Shown here: positions 38,054-47,040 of the stretch, piece after piece
Layout: every line of letters begins with the position of its first letter
Position numbering within the stretch: the stretch's first letter is position 1
DNA from: Lysobacter capsici
GTDB lineage: Bacteria; Pseudomonadota; Gammaproteobacteria; Xanthomonadales; Xanthomonadaceae
DNA length: 64,000 nt
Assembly: GCF_018732085.1 (NCBI RefSeq)
Contig: NZ_CP076103.1
Coordinates: 310,001-374,000 of the forward strand
Reading direction: 5' to 3'
Made by a program: the position numbers and the translations under genes
The notes under the pieces: model-generated
What the model was told of the DNA's origin: nothing
Databases searched by the model: none
What the model saw: only the letters and a program-made list of their open reading frames with translations

Positions 38054-38836
38054 ATGCCTTTGCAGGATCAGACTTATGTGCGCCGCGAACTGGAGTTTCC
38101 GGGCGCGTTGACCAACGGTGCCAGCGGAGCGGGAACCCGGCGCATCCAGGAATGGCTGGGCTTTCACGGCAACGGCACGCCGATCGACGGCAAGTTCGGC
38201 CCGGCCACGAACCGCTCGATCGAAGCGTTCGCCGCGCGCAAGAAATTGGCTTACGGCGGCAGCCTGAATCAGCAGGTGTGGAACGCGCTGGTCGAACCGA
38301 TGGCGCGCGTGGTCGCCCTTCCGGCGAGCGCGCCGAGCAAACCCTATCCGCAACTGGTGCGCTGGTTCGCCGAGCAGCATCTGGCCGCGCATCCGGTCGA
38401 ACTGGGCGGCGCCAATCGCGGCCCGTGGGTGCGACTGTACATGAAGGGCAGCGAGGGCGACGCCATGCTGTGGTGCGCGGGCTTCGTCAGCACCGTGCTG
38501 CAGCAGGCGGCCGACAAGGCCGGGCGCAGCGCGCCGATCGCCGGCAGCTTCGGCTGCGACGAACTCGCGCGCCAGGCCAAGGACGCCGGCCGCTTCGTTC
38601 CCGGCAAATCGGTGGTCGGCGGCAGTCCGGGCTTCGCCGCGCTCGGCGCCTGCGGCATCTTCCTGGTGCGCAAGACCGCGAGCGACTGGGTCCACACCGG
38701 GTTCGCCTTCGACGGCGACGGCGAGAGCTTCCTGAGTATCGAAGGCAACACCGACCACAAGGGGTCGGCCAACGGCTTCGAAGTGGCCAAGCGCACCCGC
38801 CGCTGCGCTTCGAACGATTTCATCCGGCTCGGCTGA
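38054..38836 (+). CDS. Peptidoglycan-binding protein with CHAP-like hydrolase domain
   Basis: 260 residues without a signal peptide. A PG_binding_1 domain (about 20-82, TRRIQEWLGFHGNGTPIDGK) is followed by a CHAP/NlpC-type domain: Cys141 in MLWCAGFVSTVLQ, His214 in SDWVHTGFAFDGDG and the Glu/Asn pair in SIEGNTD (230-232). The set of motifs predicts cleavage of peptidoglycan cross-links. Lack of export signal suggests an endolysin-like or secretion-system-delivered effector. No immunity gene is obvious beside it. AGGGAGTAAGG precedes the ATG. Confidence 0.8.
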   Translation: MPLQDQTYVRRELEFPGALTNGASGAGTRRIQEWLGFHGNGTPIDGKFGPATNRSIEAFAARKKLAYGGSLNQQVWNALVEPMARVVALPASAPSKPYPQLVRWFAEQHLAAHPVELGGANRGPWVRLYMKGSEGDAMLWCAGFVSTVLQQAADKAGRSAPIAGSFGCDELARQAKDAGRFVPGKSVVGGSPGFAALGACGIFLVRKTASDWVHTGFAFDGDGESFLSIEGNTDHKGSANGFEVAKRTRRCASNDFIRLG

Positions 38837-39058
38837 GCCCGCTTGTGATCGGGCGCGTTTGACTCGCCCCTGTCGCTGAGCCTGTTCCGGCCGCGTGCCT
38901 GGCTTTGTCCGGTGACGCAACGGTCAAGTCTCGCCCCTGCGGCCCGCGCCTGCGCCAGGAGCGCGGGCCGTTCGCGTTGCTGCGGCAGGACCGTTCGGCC
39001 AGACGAAATCTTGTTGATGCGTATTGACGTGCCCCGCGCTCCGACTTACATTGCGGTT

Positions 39059-39086
39059 GAATTGAAATAATATAACGTTTCAATTC
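39059..39086 (+). promoter_or_regulatory. Zur-box-like palindrome over a probable promoter
   Basis: GAATTGAAA (39059-39067) and TTTCAATTC (39078-39086) form a perfect 9+9 palindrome. Bases 39059-39081 match the gammaproteobacterial Zur consensus, as I remember it, at 19 of 23 positions, including the core TATAAC and the outer GAA...TTTC. A promoter TTACAT (39046), 16 bases, TAATAT (39068) is overlapped by it, as expected of a repressor site. It lies 27 bases before the GTG of the first receptor gene. A Fur box fits much less well. Confidence 0.55.
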
Positions 39087-39112
39087 ACATCTTCTTCGGG
39101 GCGCAGATCACA

Positions 39113-41386
39113 GTGAGCAAATGCAGTCAGGGCGACCGCCCGCGGGCGGTCTACATAGCGCGGGCGGTGCTCGCGTGTGCGGTCGTGGTGGCCTTGCCGG
39201 CCTATGCGCAGGACGCCACGACGCCCGGTCGTCCATCCGACGCGCCGGCCAATGGCACGGCCGGCGCATCCGCCGGCGGCGCCTCGCCCAAGCTGCTCGA
39301 CCGGATCACGGTCGAAGGCGTCGCCACCCCGGCGGCTTCGCTGGACAGCCCCAACAGCACCGGCTCGCGGCTGGGCCTGAGCGCGCGCGAGACCCCGGCG
39401 ATGGTCGAGGTGCTGACCCAGGACCAGATCCAGGCGCGCGGCCTGCGCGGCAGCGTGGAAGCGCTCAACGCCGCGCCCGGGGTGCTGGCCGGGCAACTGC
39501 CGTCTTCGCCGGGCATGACCTCGATGCGCGGCTTCAGCGGCGGCGCGATCGCGCTACTGATCGACGGCGTGCGCCAGACCGCGGCGCCCTTGATCACCCG
39601 CGACTTCGACAGTTGGAGTTTCGAGCGCATCGAAGTGCTCAAGGGCCCGGCCTCGGTGCTGTACGGCGAAGGCGCGCTGGCCGGCGCGATCAATCTGGTG
39701 CCCAAGCGGCCGAACTTCGACGGCCAGGCGTTTTCCACGCTGGCCGGCTGGGGCAGCTTCGGCAGCCAGCGTTATGCGCTCGACGCGAACCTGCCGGTCG
39801 GCGACGACCTGGCCCTGCGCGCGGTCGTCAGCCGCCGCAGCGGCGACGGCTATGTCGACGGCACCGCCAGCGATTCGACCTCGGCCACCCTGGCCGCGCG
39901 CTGGCGGCCGAGCGACACGCTCGACATCGACATCGCCCTGGATCACTTCGAGGACGACTACGACACCGCGTACTGGGGCACGCCGCTGATCCCGGCGGCG
40001 ATCGCGCGCGATCCCAGCGGCCTGGTCCGCACCGGCAACGGACTGGTGCTGGACAAGGCGATTGCCGATCGCAACTACAACGTCGGCAACGGCGTGCAGG
40101 ACTCGCACAGCGACTGGCTGCGCACGCGGGTCAACTGGCAACTCGGCGACGGCCTACGCTTCACCAACGAATTCAGCTATTACGACGCGCACCGGCGTTG
40201 GTTGAATTCGGAGACGTATACCTACAACCGGCGCAGCGGGTTACTTGATCGCGGCACTACCCGGATCGAGCACGATCATCAGTTCTGGAACGAGCGGGCG
40301 ACGCTGTTTTCGGACACGCTCATCGGCGGGCGTCGCAACCGGGCTTCGGTTGGGGTCGAATTCACCGACGGCGACTTCGCGGTGATGCGCCGCTTCGGCA
40401 CGACCACCGCGGTCGATCCGTTCGCGCCGGCGCGCGGCCAGGTCTCGTTCGACGACAACGCGATCAACTTCCCCGGCGCCGGCAATCGGGTCGATTTCGA
40501 TTCGAGCACGCGGGTGGCGTCGTTGTTCCTCGAAGACGCGCTCAACCTGACCCCACGCTGGTTGCTGCTGGCCGGGCTGCGCTACGACCGGATCGAACTC
40601 GAACGCAGCATCCGCGATTTCAATACCGGCGCCGTGAGCCGCTTCGAACGCCGCTACGAGCCGTTGTCGTGGCGATTGGGCACGGTGTTCGATCTGACGC
40701 CCAAGACCCAGTTGTTCGCCCAGTACAGCGAAGCGGTCGCGCCGGTCGGCAGCCTGCCGCTGCTGTCGCTGGCGAACTCGCGGTTCGAGTTGACTCACGG
40801 CCGCGCGGTCGATGTCGGAATCAAGAGTTCGTTCTGGCAAGACCGCGTCGATCTGAGCGTGGGCGGTTACTGGATCGAACAGGACGATATCGTCACCCGC
40901 GACCCGGCCAACGCCAATGTGTCGATCCAGGGCGGCCGGCAATCCTCGCGCGGGATCGAACTGTCGGCTTCGGCCGCGCTGACCCGCGCGCTGCATGTGG
41001 ACGCGAGCGTGGCGGTGCTGGATGCGCGCTTCGACGAGTTGCGCGAAGCCGGCGGTGCGGATCGCGCCGGCAATGTCCCGACGAACGTGCCCGAACGCGT
41101 CGCCAACGTGTTCGCGAGCTATCGCTTCGAAAGCGTGCCGATCACCCTCGGCGGCGGCGCGCGCCATGTCGGCGCGTTCTACACCAACAACGCCAACAGC
41201 ATCCGGGTCGCCGCGCACACGGTGTGGGACGCGTCGATCGCGTACCGCTTGCCGTTCGGTGAGATTGCGCTGTTCGGCCGCAATCTGACCGATGCGTTCT
41301 ACGCCGACTGGTCCGGCGGCGCGGCCGACCAGATCGTGATCGGCGCGCCGCGCAGCGTCGAGCTGACTTTCAAGGTGAACCTATGA
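39113..41386 (+). CDS. TonB-dependent siderophore-type outer-membrane receptor
   Basis: 757 residues from GTG 39113. Signal peptide ending LPAYAQ, a Ser/Pro/Ala-rich linker with a TonB-box-like LLDRITVEGVATP, then a plug domain (SARETPAMVEVLTQDQIQAR, GFSGGAIALLIDGVRQTAAP, RIEVLKGPASVLYGEGALAG). A 22-strand barrel (SYRFESVPITLGGGARHVGA) ends with RSVELTFKVNL, and DASIAYRLPFGEIALFGRNL is the usual C-terminal signature. It imports a metal chelate across the outer membrane. First gene of the run under the Zur-like site; its stop overlaps the ABC ATPase start (ATGA). Confidence 0.93.
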   Translation: MSKCSQGDRPRAVYIARAVLACAVVVALPAYAQDATTPGRPSDAPANGTAGASAGGASPKLLDRITVEGVATPAASLDSPNSTGSRLGLSARETPAMVEVLTQDQIQARGLRGSVEALNAAPGVLAGQLPSSPGMTSMRGFSGGAIALLIDGVRQTAAPLITRDFDSWSFERIEVLKGPASVLYGEGALAGAINLVPKRPNFDGQAFSTLAGWGSFGSQRYALDANLPVGDDLALRAVVSRRSGDGYVDGTASDSTSATLAARWRPSDTLDIDIALDHFEDDYDTAYWGTPLIPAAIARDPSGLVRTGNGLVLDKAIADRNYNVGNGVQDSHSDWLRTRVNWQLGDGLRFTNEFSYYDAHRRWLNSETYTYNRRSGLLDRGTTRIEHDHQFWNERATLFSDTLIGGRRNRASVGVEFTDGDFAVMRRFGTTTAVDPFAPARGQVSFDDNAINFPGAGNRVDFDSSTRVASLFLEDALNLTPRWLLLAGLRYDRIELERSIRDFNTGAVSRFERRYEPLSWRLGTVFDLTPKTQLFAQYSEAVAPVGSLPLLSLANSRFELTHGRAVDVGIKSSFWQDRVDLSVGGYWIEQDDIVTRDPANANVSIQGGRQSSRGIELSASAALTRALHVDASVAVLDARFDELREAGGADRAGNVPTNVPERVANVFASYRFESVPITLGGGARHVGAFYTNNANSIRVAAHTVWDASIAYRLPFGEIALFGRNLTDAFYADWSGGAADQIVIGAPRSVELTFKVNL

Positions 41387-42141
41387 GCATGTTGCAAGCG
41401 CCGTCGAGTCCGCGGCCAATCCCGACCTTGCAGATCCATGCGGTGCGCAAGGACTTCGGCGACCGGCACGCACTGGAAGCACTGTCGATCGCGATCGCGC
41501 CAGGCGAGGTGTATGCCTTGCTCGGTCCGAACGGCGCCGGCAAGACCACCACGCTCAATCTGATCCTCGGTTTCCTGACGCCCGAATCGGGGCATATCGA
41601 GGTCGCCGACGTGCGCGTGGACCGCGATCCGCTCGGCGCGCGCGCCAAGATCGCGTACTTGCCGGAAACGGTGATGCTGCATCCGACCCTGAGCGCGATC
41701 GAGAACCTGAGCTACTTCGCCCTGCTCGGCGGACGCCGGCTCGACGAGGCGCAGGCGCGCGCGCTGCTCAGCGAAGCGGGCTTGCAGGACGAAGCGCATG
41801 CGCGTCGCGCCTCCGGTTTTTCCAAGGGCATGCGGCAGAAAGTCGGCCTGGCGATCGCGCTGGCCAAGAACGCGCAGCTGCTGCTGCTGGACGAGCCGAC
41901 CTCGGGCCTGGACGCGAGCGCGGCCAACGATCTGTCGCAAGGCGTGCGCGCGGCGTCGCGGCGTGGCATCGCGGTGCTGATGGCGACCCACGATCTGTAT
42001 CGGGTCAAGGACGTCGCGCATCGGCTCGGCATCCTGCGCGCCGGCCGCTTGCTGACCGAGCGCCACACCGCCGAACTGTCGGCCGCGCAGATCGAGGCGC
42101 TGTATCTGGAATTGCTGGCGGTGGACGGGCAGGCCGCATGA
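41383..42141 (+). CDS. ABC transporter ATP-binding protein
   Basis: 252 residues. Walker A GPNGAGKT (48-55), Q-loop region YLPETVMLHPTLSAIENL, a variant signature FSKGMRQKVGLAIAL, Walker B LLLLDEPTSGLD and switch His (ATHDLY). The signature SKGM and overall layout are those of ATPases that pair with ABC-2-type permeases, more often exporters than importers. It overlaps its neighbours by ATGA on both sides, implying strict cotranslation with the two permeases. Confidence 0.94.
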   Translation: MSMLQAPSSPRPIPTLQIHAVRKDFGDRHALEALSIAIAPGEVYALLGPNGAGKTTTLNLILGFLTPESGHIEVADVRVDRDPLGARAKIAYLPETVMLHPTLSAIENLSYFALLGGRRLDEAQARALLSEAGLQDEAHARRASGFSKGMRQKVGLAIALAKNAQLLLLDEPTSGLDASAANDLSQGVRAASRRGIAVLMATHDLYRVKDVAHRLGILRAGRLLTERHTAELSAAQIEALYLELLAVDGQAA

Positions 42142-43541
42142 GCGCGTCGTTGACCCGCTTCGAGTGGACCCTGCTGCGCCGCGACCGGCGCGCGTGGTGG
42201 GCGTTGCTGTGTCTGGGCGCGCTGGTGCTGATCGCGTTCGCGGTCGATCTGTCGGCGATCGCCGGCGCCAACGCCGCCAAGGCCGAGGTCGCCCACGCCG
42301 AACGCGCGCGCTGGCTAGGTCAGGGCGAGAAAGACCCGCATTCGGCCGCGCACTACAGCATCTTCGCGTTCAAGCCCACGCCGGTGCTGGCCGCGCTCGA
42401 CCTCGGTGTGGAGCCCTTCGTCGGCCAGACCGTGTGGCTGGAAGCGCACGTGCAGAACGACATGCTGTATCGGCCGCAAGGCGACGCCTCGGCCTTGCAG
42501 CGCGCCGGCCTGACCAGCCCGGCTGGACTATTGATCGGGTTCGCGCCGCTGGTCGCGTTCCTGCTCGCGTTCACCGCGGTGGCGATGGATCGCGAACGCG
42601 GCACCTTGCGGCTGGCGCTCGGCGCGGCGCTGCGGCCGCGCGCGATCGTGGCGAGCAAGGCGCTGGCGATCTGGTTCGCGCTGGTGGCGATCTTGGTCGC
42701 GCCGGTGACGCTCGCCGCCGCGATCGCGTCGGCGGCGCTGGACGCGTTCGATGGCGATGTCGCGGCGCGGCTGTTGCTGTGGGCCGGCGCGATGTCGTTG
42801 TATCTGGCGCTGCTGACCGCGGTCGGGGTGACGGTGTCGATGCTGGCCGGCAGCGTGCGCGGCGCGCTCGCGCTGCTGTTCGGGCTGTGGATCGTGTTCG
42901 GCCTGGCCTTGCCGCGCTGGGCCAACAGCGCGGTCGAACGCGTGCAGCCGCTGCCGTCCTCGCAGGCGGTCAAGCAACAGTTGATCGATGAGGCGCCGTC
43001 GTTCTGGACCGCCGAGGACGCGAAGAAACATCAGGCCGCCTTGCTGGCCAAATACGGTGCCAGCAGCAAGCAGGACCTCAGCGTGGACCTGCGCGGCGCC
43101 GAGCTGGACCTGAGCGAACGTCATTCGCACGAAGTCTTCGATCGCGTACTCGGCGGTTTCTACGACAAGGTCGAAGCGCAGGACCGCGCCTATGCCGCGA
43201 TGGGCTGGCTGTCGCCGATGGCGGCGATGCAGAGTCTGTCGCCGCTGCTGGCCGGCAGCGACTTCGTCCATCACCGCAGTTTCATCGACGGCGCCGAGCG
43301 CTACCGCCGCGCGCTGGTCAATCGCATGAACCAGGACGTGATGGCGCATCCGCTCAACGGCGAGCAGGCGCGACACACCGCCGGCGAATCGTTGTGGGCG
43401 CAGATTCCCGAGTTCCGTCACCAGCCGCCGCGTCTGGGCGCGGCGTGGGGCAACGCCGCCGCGGCGCTGTTCGCGCTGCTCGGCTGGAGCGTGCTCGCGC
43501 TGGCCGGGTTGCTGTGGACGGCGCGGAGGATGAAGCCATGA
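42138..43541 (+). CDS. ABC-2-type permease (DUF3526-like), first subunit
   Basis: 467 residues. An N-terminal membrane anchor (about 20-42, WWALLCLGALVLIAFAV) is followed by a large periplasmic loop, five hydrophobic segments (LIGFAPLVAFLLAFTAVAMD, AIWFALVAILVAPVTLAAAI, LLFGLWIVFGLALPRWA and others), a second large soluble loop (about 280-430) and a final membrane segment (AAALFALLGWSVLALAGLLW). The motif MDRERGTLRLALGAAL is typical of ABC-2 permeases. It pairs with the similar gene at 43538 as a heterodimer. Confidence 0.9.
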   Translation: MSASLTRFEWTLLRRDRRAWWALLCLGALVLIAFAVDLSAIAGANAAKAEVAHAERARWLGQGEKDPHSAAHYSIFAFKPTPVLAALDLGVEPFVGQTVWLEAHVQNDMLYRPQGDASALQRAGLTSPAGLLIGFAPLVAFLLAFTAVAMDRERGTLRLALGAALRPRAIVASKALAIWFALVAILVAPVTLAAAIASAALDAFDGDVAARLLLWAGAMSLYLALLTAVGVTVSMLAGSVRGALALLFGLWIVFGLALPRWANSAVERVQPLPSSQAVKQQLIDEAPSFWTAEDAKKHQAALLAKYGASSKQDLSVDLRGAELDLSERHSHEVFDRVLGGFYDKVEAQDRAYAAMGWLSPMAAMQSLSPLLAGSDFVHHRSFIDGAERYRRALVNRMNQDVMAHPLNGEQARHTAGESLWAQIPEFRHQPPRLGAAWGNAAAALFALLGWSVLALAGLLWTARRMKP

Positions 43542-45073
43542 GCGCGATTGCGCACGACGCCGGTCGCCTGCGCGCGGCCGATACCGCGACGGTGACGGTG
43601 GGTTTCACTACGCTGCTCGCCTGGGAACTGCGCCATATCGGTCGCCAGCGCCTGCTGTGGATGGTGTTGGCGCTGCTCGGCTTGGCGATGCTGTGGGGCG
43701 CGTACAGCGGCGCGAGCCTGCACCGCGCGCAGACCGCCGCGATCGCGCGCAGTCACGCCGCCGATGCGGCCTGGACCGCGCAGATCCGCGATCGCGCGCG
43801 CCGCTACGCCGAGCCTGCGGACAGCCCGGTGCCGTATTGGCAGGACCCGACCGACGTGGCCGGTTTCAGCCGCTATTTCCTGCGCGCGCAGAGCGACAAG
43901 CCGCATCTGCCGTTGTCGCCGCTCGCGGTCGGGGTCAGCGATCTGATGCCCAGCCGCCTGCCGGTCAAGCTGGAAACGCCGTTCGGCGCGGAACCGGCAT
44001 ACGACTTCGAAAATCCGCGCGGGCTCGGGCTGGGGCGGTTCGATCTGGGTTTCGTGCTGATCTATCTGCTGCCGGTGGCGACGATCCTGTTGATCGGCTT
44101 GTTGTCCACCTTCGAACGCGACCACGGCATGTTGCGGTTGATCGCCGCGCAGCGGGTCGGGCCGCGGGCGTGGCTCGGCGCGCGCGTCGCCGCGATTTTC
44201 GCCTGGCTCGCGCCGGCGACGCTGATGTTGCTGGTGGTGAGTCTGTTGTTCGCCGGGGTCGATGCGACCGTGGCGATGCCCGAACTGTTCGCGTCGGCGG
44301 CACTGGTGGTGGCCTACCTGTCGTTCTGGGCCGCGCTGGGATTCGTCGTGGTTTCGGCGTGGCCCAGCGCCGCCGGCGCGATCAGCCTGATGGGCGCGCT
44401 GTGGGCGGCGCTGGTGATCGGCCTGCCGCTGCTCGGCAGCGCCTGGGCCGAGCGCCTGGGCGATGCGCCCACGCCGGTGGCCTATGTCGATGCGCAACGC
44501 CGCGCCAACGATGCGATCGGCAGCGAGCGCGACGCGATCGTGACCGCGATGTTTCGCGCGCGCGCCGATCTGGCCGGGGCGACCGATCACGTCGCGAAGA
44601 TCGACTACGCGACCCGCATGACCTTCCTGGCGCCCGAGCTGGAGCGACGGCTGGCGCCGTTGCGCGAACGTCAGCTGGCGGCGCGCGCGGCGCGCGAACG
44701 CGTTTCGGACTGGGCCGGCTATGTGTCGCCGTCGCTCGGCCTGGAGCAGGCGCTGTCGGTGCTCGCCGGTACCGACAGCGATCGTCACCGGCGTTTCGAG
44801 GAACAAACCCGCGCTTACCAGTTGCGCTTGCGCGATTGGTTCTATCCGCGCATCCAACGCGAGATCGCCACGCCGACGCCGCGTCCGCCCAACAGCTACG
44901 GGCGGATGAACTTCGCGCAGTACGACGCGATCCCGGTCTACCTCGGCGCCGAACTGCCGGCGTCGGCGCGGGTCGCCGCGACGCTGCCGTTCGCGGCCTG
45001 GCTGCTGTTGCTGGCCGCGTTGCTGACCGGCGTGGCGTTGCGACGGTTGCGCCGCTGGCCGTCGGAGCTTTGA
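43538..45073 (+). CDS. ABC-2-type permease (DUF3526-like), second subunit
   Basis: 511 residues, same architecture as the previous gene: first membrane segment LLWMVLALLGLAMLWG, large extracytoplasmic loop (about 60-170), FVLIYLLPVATILLIGLLST then the ABC-2 motif FERDHGMLRLIAAQR, more membrane segments (LAPATLMLLVVSLLFAGV, LVVAYLSFWAALGFVVVSAW), a second loop containing conserved VSPSLGLEQALSVLAGTD, and the last segment (FAAWLLLLAALLTGVALRRL). Overlaps the preceding gene by ATGA and is followed after three bases by the second receptor. Confidence 0.9.
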   Translation: MSAIAHDAGRLRAADTATVTVGFTTLLAWELRHIGRQRLLWMVLALLGLAMLWGAYSGASLHRAQTAAIARSHAADAAWTAQIRDRARRYAEPADSPVPYWQDPTDVAGFSRYFLRAQSDKPHLPLSPLAVGVSDLMPSRLPVKLETPFGAEPAYDFENPRGLGLGRFDLGFVLIYLLPVATILLIGLLSTFERDHGMLRLIAAQRVGPRAWLGARVAAIFAWLAPATLMLLVVSLLFAGVDATVAMPELFASAALVVAYLSFWAALGFVVVSAWPSAAGAISLMGALWAALVIGLPLLGSAWAERLGDAPTPVAYVDAQRRANDAIGSERDAIVTAMFRARADLAGATDHVAKIDYATRMTFLAPELERRLAPLRERQLAARAARERVSDWAGYVSPSLGLEQALSVLAGTDSDRHRRFEEQTRAYQLRLRDWFYPRIQREIATPTPRPPNSYGRMNFAQYDAIPVYLGAELPASARVAATLPFAAWLLLLAALLTGVALRRLRRWPSEL

Positions 45074-45076
45074 TCG

Positions 45077-47014
45077 ATGAAACGAAATCAAGGATGGATC
45101 TGGAGTCTGAGCGGCGCGCTGGCCCTGGCCGGCAGCGCGCACGCGCAACGCGCCGGCGACAACGCGGTGACCGCGGCCGAGGACGCGTTCGGCGCGACCC
45201 TCGGCAATGAAACCATCGGCCTGTACAGCAGCAAGCAGGTGCGCGGGTTCTCGCCGGTGGACGCCGGCAACGTGCGCATGGACGGGGTCTACTTCGATCG
45301 CCAGGGCACGGTGCCGCCGGCCTTGGTCGAAGGTTCGACCATCCGGGTCGGCTTGTCGGCATTGAACTATCCGTTCCCTGCGCCGACCGGCATCGTCGAC
45401 TATCGATTGAAGAAGGCCGGCGACGAACGCGTGATCAGCGTGCTCGCCGCGCTCAATGCCTACGGTGCGCCGGCGCTGGAACTGGATGCGAAACTGCCGA
45501 TCGTCGATCAGCGTTTCGGCCTGGCCGGCAACATCTCGTTCGCACGCGAGGAGTATTACGACGGTGCCGATGCGCGCTATCTGCGCGCCGGCCTCGTGCC
45601 GCGCTGGCGGCCGACCGAGAACATCGAGATCCTGCCGTTTTGGAGCATCTCGCGCGGCCGCGACGAGGAGGTCGCGCCGACCATCATCACCTCGGGCAAT
45701 CACCTGCCGCCGAAGATCGCGCGGCGTCGGCATTTCGGCCAGACCTGGTCGGACAACGAATACGACAGCCGCAACTACGGCGTGCTCGGCAAGGCGCGCT
45801 TCGGCAACAACTGGGCGCTGGCCGGAGGCGTGTTCCGTTCGATCAACAACCAGCCCAGCGGGTTCGCCGAATTGTTCGTCGACACCACCGCCGATGGCAT
45901 GACCCGCGAGAAAGTCATCGCCGATCCGCGCCAGCGCTACGCCTCGACCAGCGGCGAACTGCGCCTGAGCCGCAGCTTCAGCGAAGGCCCGCGCCTGCAC
46001 GTGCTGCATGTGGCGCTGCGCGGGCGAAGTCTCGACAGCGACTACGGCGGCTCGGCCGACGCGATCGATTACGGCTGGCGCCGGCTGGGCGAACCGCGGC
46101 CGATGCCCGAACCCGATGGTTTCGAATTCGGCCCGCGCACCCGCGACCACGTCGAACAGTGGACCGGCGGACTGGCCTACGAAGGTCGTTGGCGCGATGT
46201 CGGCGAGTTGAGCCTGGGCGTGCAGCGCAGCCGCTATCGCAAGAGCGTCGATCAACCCGGGTTGCCGCGTACGTCCTCGCGCGACGATCCGTGGCTGCCG
46301 AACGCGACCGCATCGGTGTACTTGAACAAGTCGCTGGCGTTGTACGCCGGCCACACGCGCGGGCTGGAGGAAAGCGGGATCGCGCCGGACGACGCGGCCA
46401 ACCGCAATCAGGCCCTGGCCGCGATCCGCACCCGCCAGACCGACGCCGGCCTGCGCTGGGCCTTCGCCGACCGCATGAAGCTGGTGGCCGGCGCGTTCGA
46501 CGTGCGCAAGCCGTACTTCACCACCGACGAGAACAACGTCTATGGCGCGATCGGCGAAGTGCGCCATCGCGGGGTCGAGCTGAGCCTGAGCGGACGGCCG
46601 ACTGACAGCTTGAGCCTGGTCGCCGGCGCGGTGCTGATGCGTCCGCGCGTGAGCGGCGAAGCGGTGCGGCTGGGGCGCGTCGGCGATCGTCCGATCGGCC
46701 AGACCGAACGGGTGCTGCGCAGCGATCTGGAGTACCGCCCGCCGATGCTGCCGGGCTGGTCGTTCGATCTGGCGATGAGCCACTACGGCGAACGCGTCGC
46801 CTCGCGCGACGGCTTCAACCGGGTGCCGGCCTACACCCTGGTCGATGTCGGCGCGCGCTATCGCTTCAAGCTCGGTTCCGCGCCCGCGACCTTGCGCCTG
46901 CTGGTCGCCAACGCGGGCGACACCTACACCTGGACCATCTACGGCAACAACAGTTTCGGCCTGACCGACGGGCGGCGCTACGTGGCGCAGCTGGCGGTGG
47001 ATTTCGACGGCTGA
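45077..47014 (+). CDS. TonB-dependent receptor with reduced plug
   Basis: 645 residues. Signal peptide ending GSAHAQ; the plug is short, keeping SSKQVRGFSPVDAGNVRMDG and a YPFPAPTGIVDYRL segment but not the usual early TPxSV motif. The barrel contains SSGEL-type strands and alternating aromatic segments such as WSDNEYDSRNYGVLGKARFG, and ends VAQLAVDFDG. SVYLNKSLALYAGHTRGLEE is typical of siderophore receptors. Two different receptors in one run suggest that two forms of ligand are recovered. Three bases separate it from the permease gene, 26 from the kinase gene. Confidence 0.9.
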   Translation: MKRNQGWIWSLSGALALAGSAHAQRAGDNAVTAAEDAFGATLGNETIGLYSSKQVRGFSPVDAGNVRMDGVYFDRQGTVPPALVEGSTIRVGLSALNYPFPAPTGIVDYRLKKAGDERVISVLAALNAYGAPALELDAKLPIVDQRFGLAGNISFAREEYYDGADARYLRAGLVPRWRPTENIEILPFWSISRGRDEEVAPTIITSGNHLPPKIARRRHFGQTWSDNEYDSRNYGVLGKARFGNNWALAGGVFRSINNQPSGFAELFVDTTADGMTREKVIADPRQRYASTSGELRLSRSFSEGPRLHVLHVALRGRSLDSDYGGSADAIDYGWRRLGEPRPMPEPDGFEFGPRTRDHVEQWTGGLAYEGRWRDVGELSLGVQRSRYRKSVDQPGLPRTSSRDDPWLPNATASVYLNKSLALYAGHTRGLEESGIAPDDAANRNQALAAIRTRQTDAGLRWAFADRMKLVAGAFDVRKPYFTTDENNVYGAIGEVRHRGVELSLSGRPTDSLSLVAGAVLMRPRVSGEAVRLGRVGDRPIGQTERVLRSDLEYRPPMLPGWSFDLAMSHYGERVASRDGFNRVPAYTLVDVGARYRFKLGSAPATLRLLVANAGDTYTWTIYGNNSFGLTDGRRYVAQLAVDFDG

Positions 47015-47040
47015 TCGATCCACAACTCGGAGACGTGGCG

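Noticed and set aside
39059..39086. Fur box as the operator of the receptor operon
   Set aside because: The hexamer pattern GATAAT is not repeated; the fit to the Zur motif is clearly better by hand alignment.
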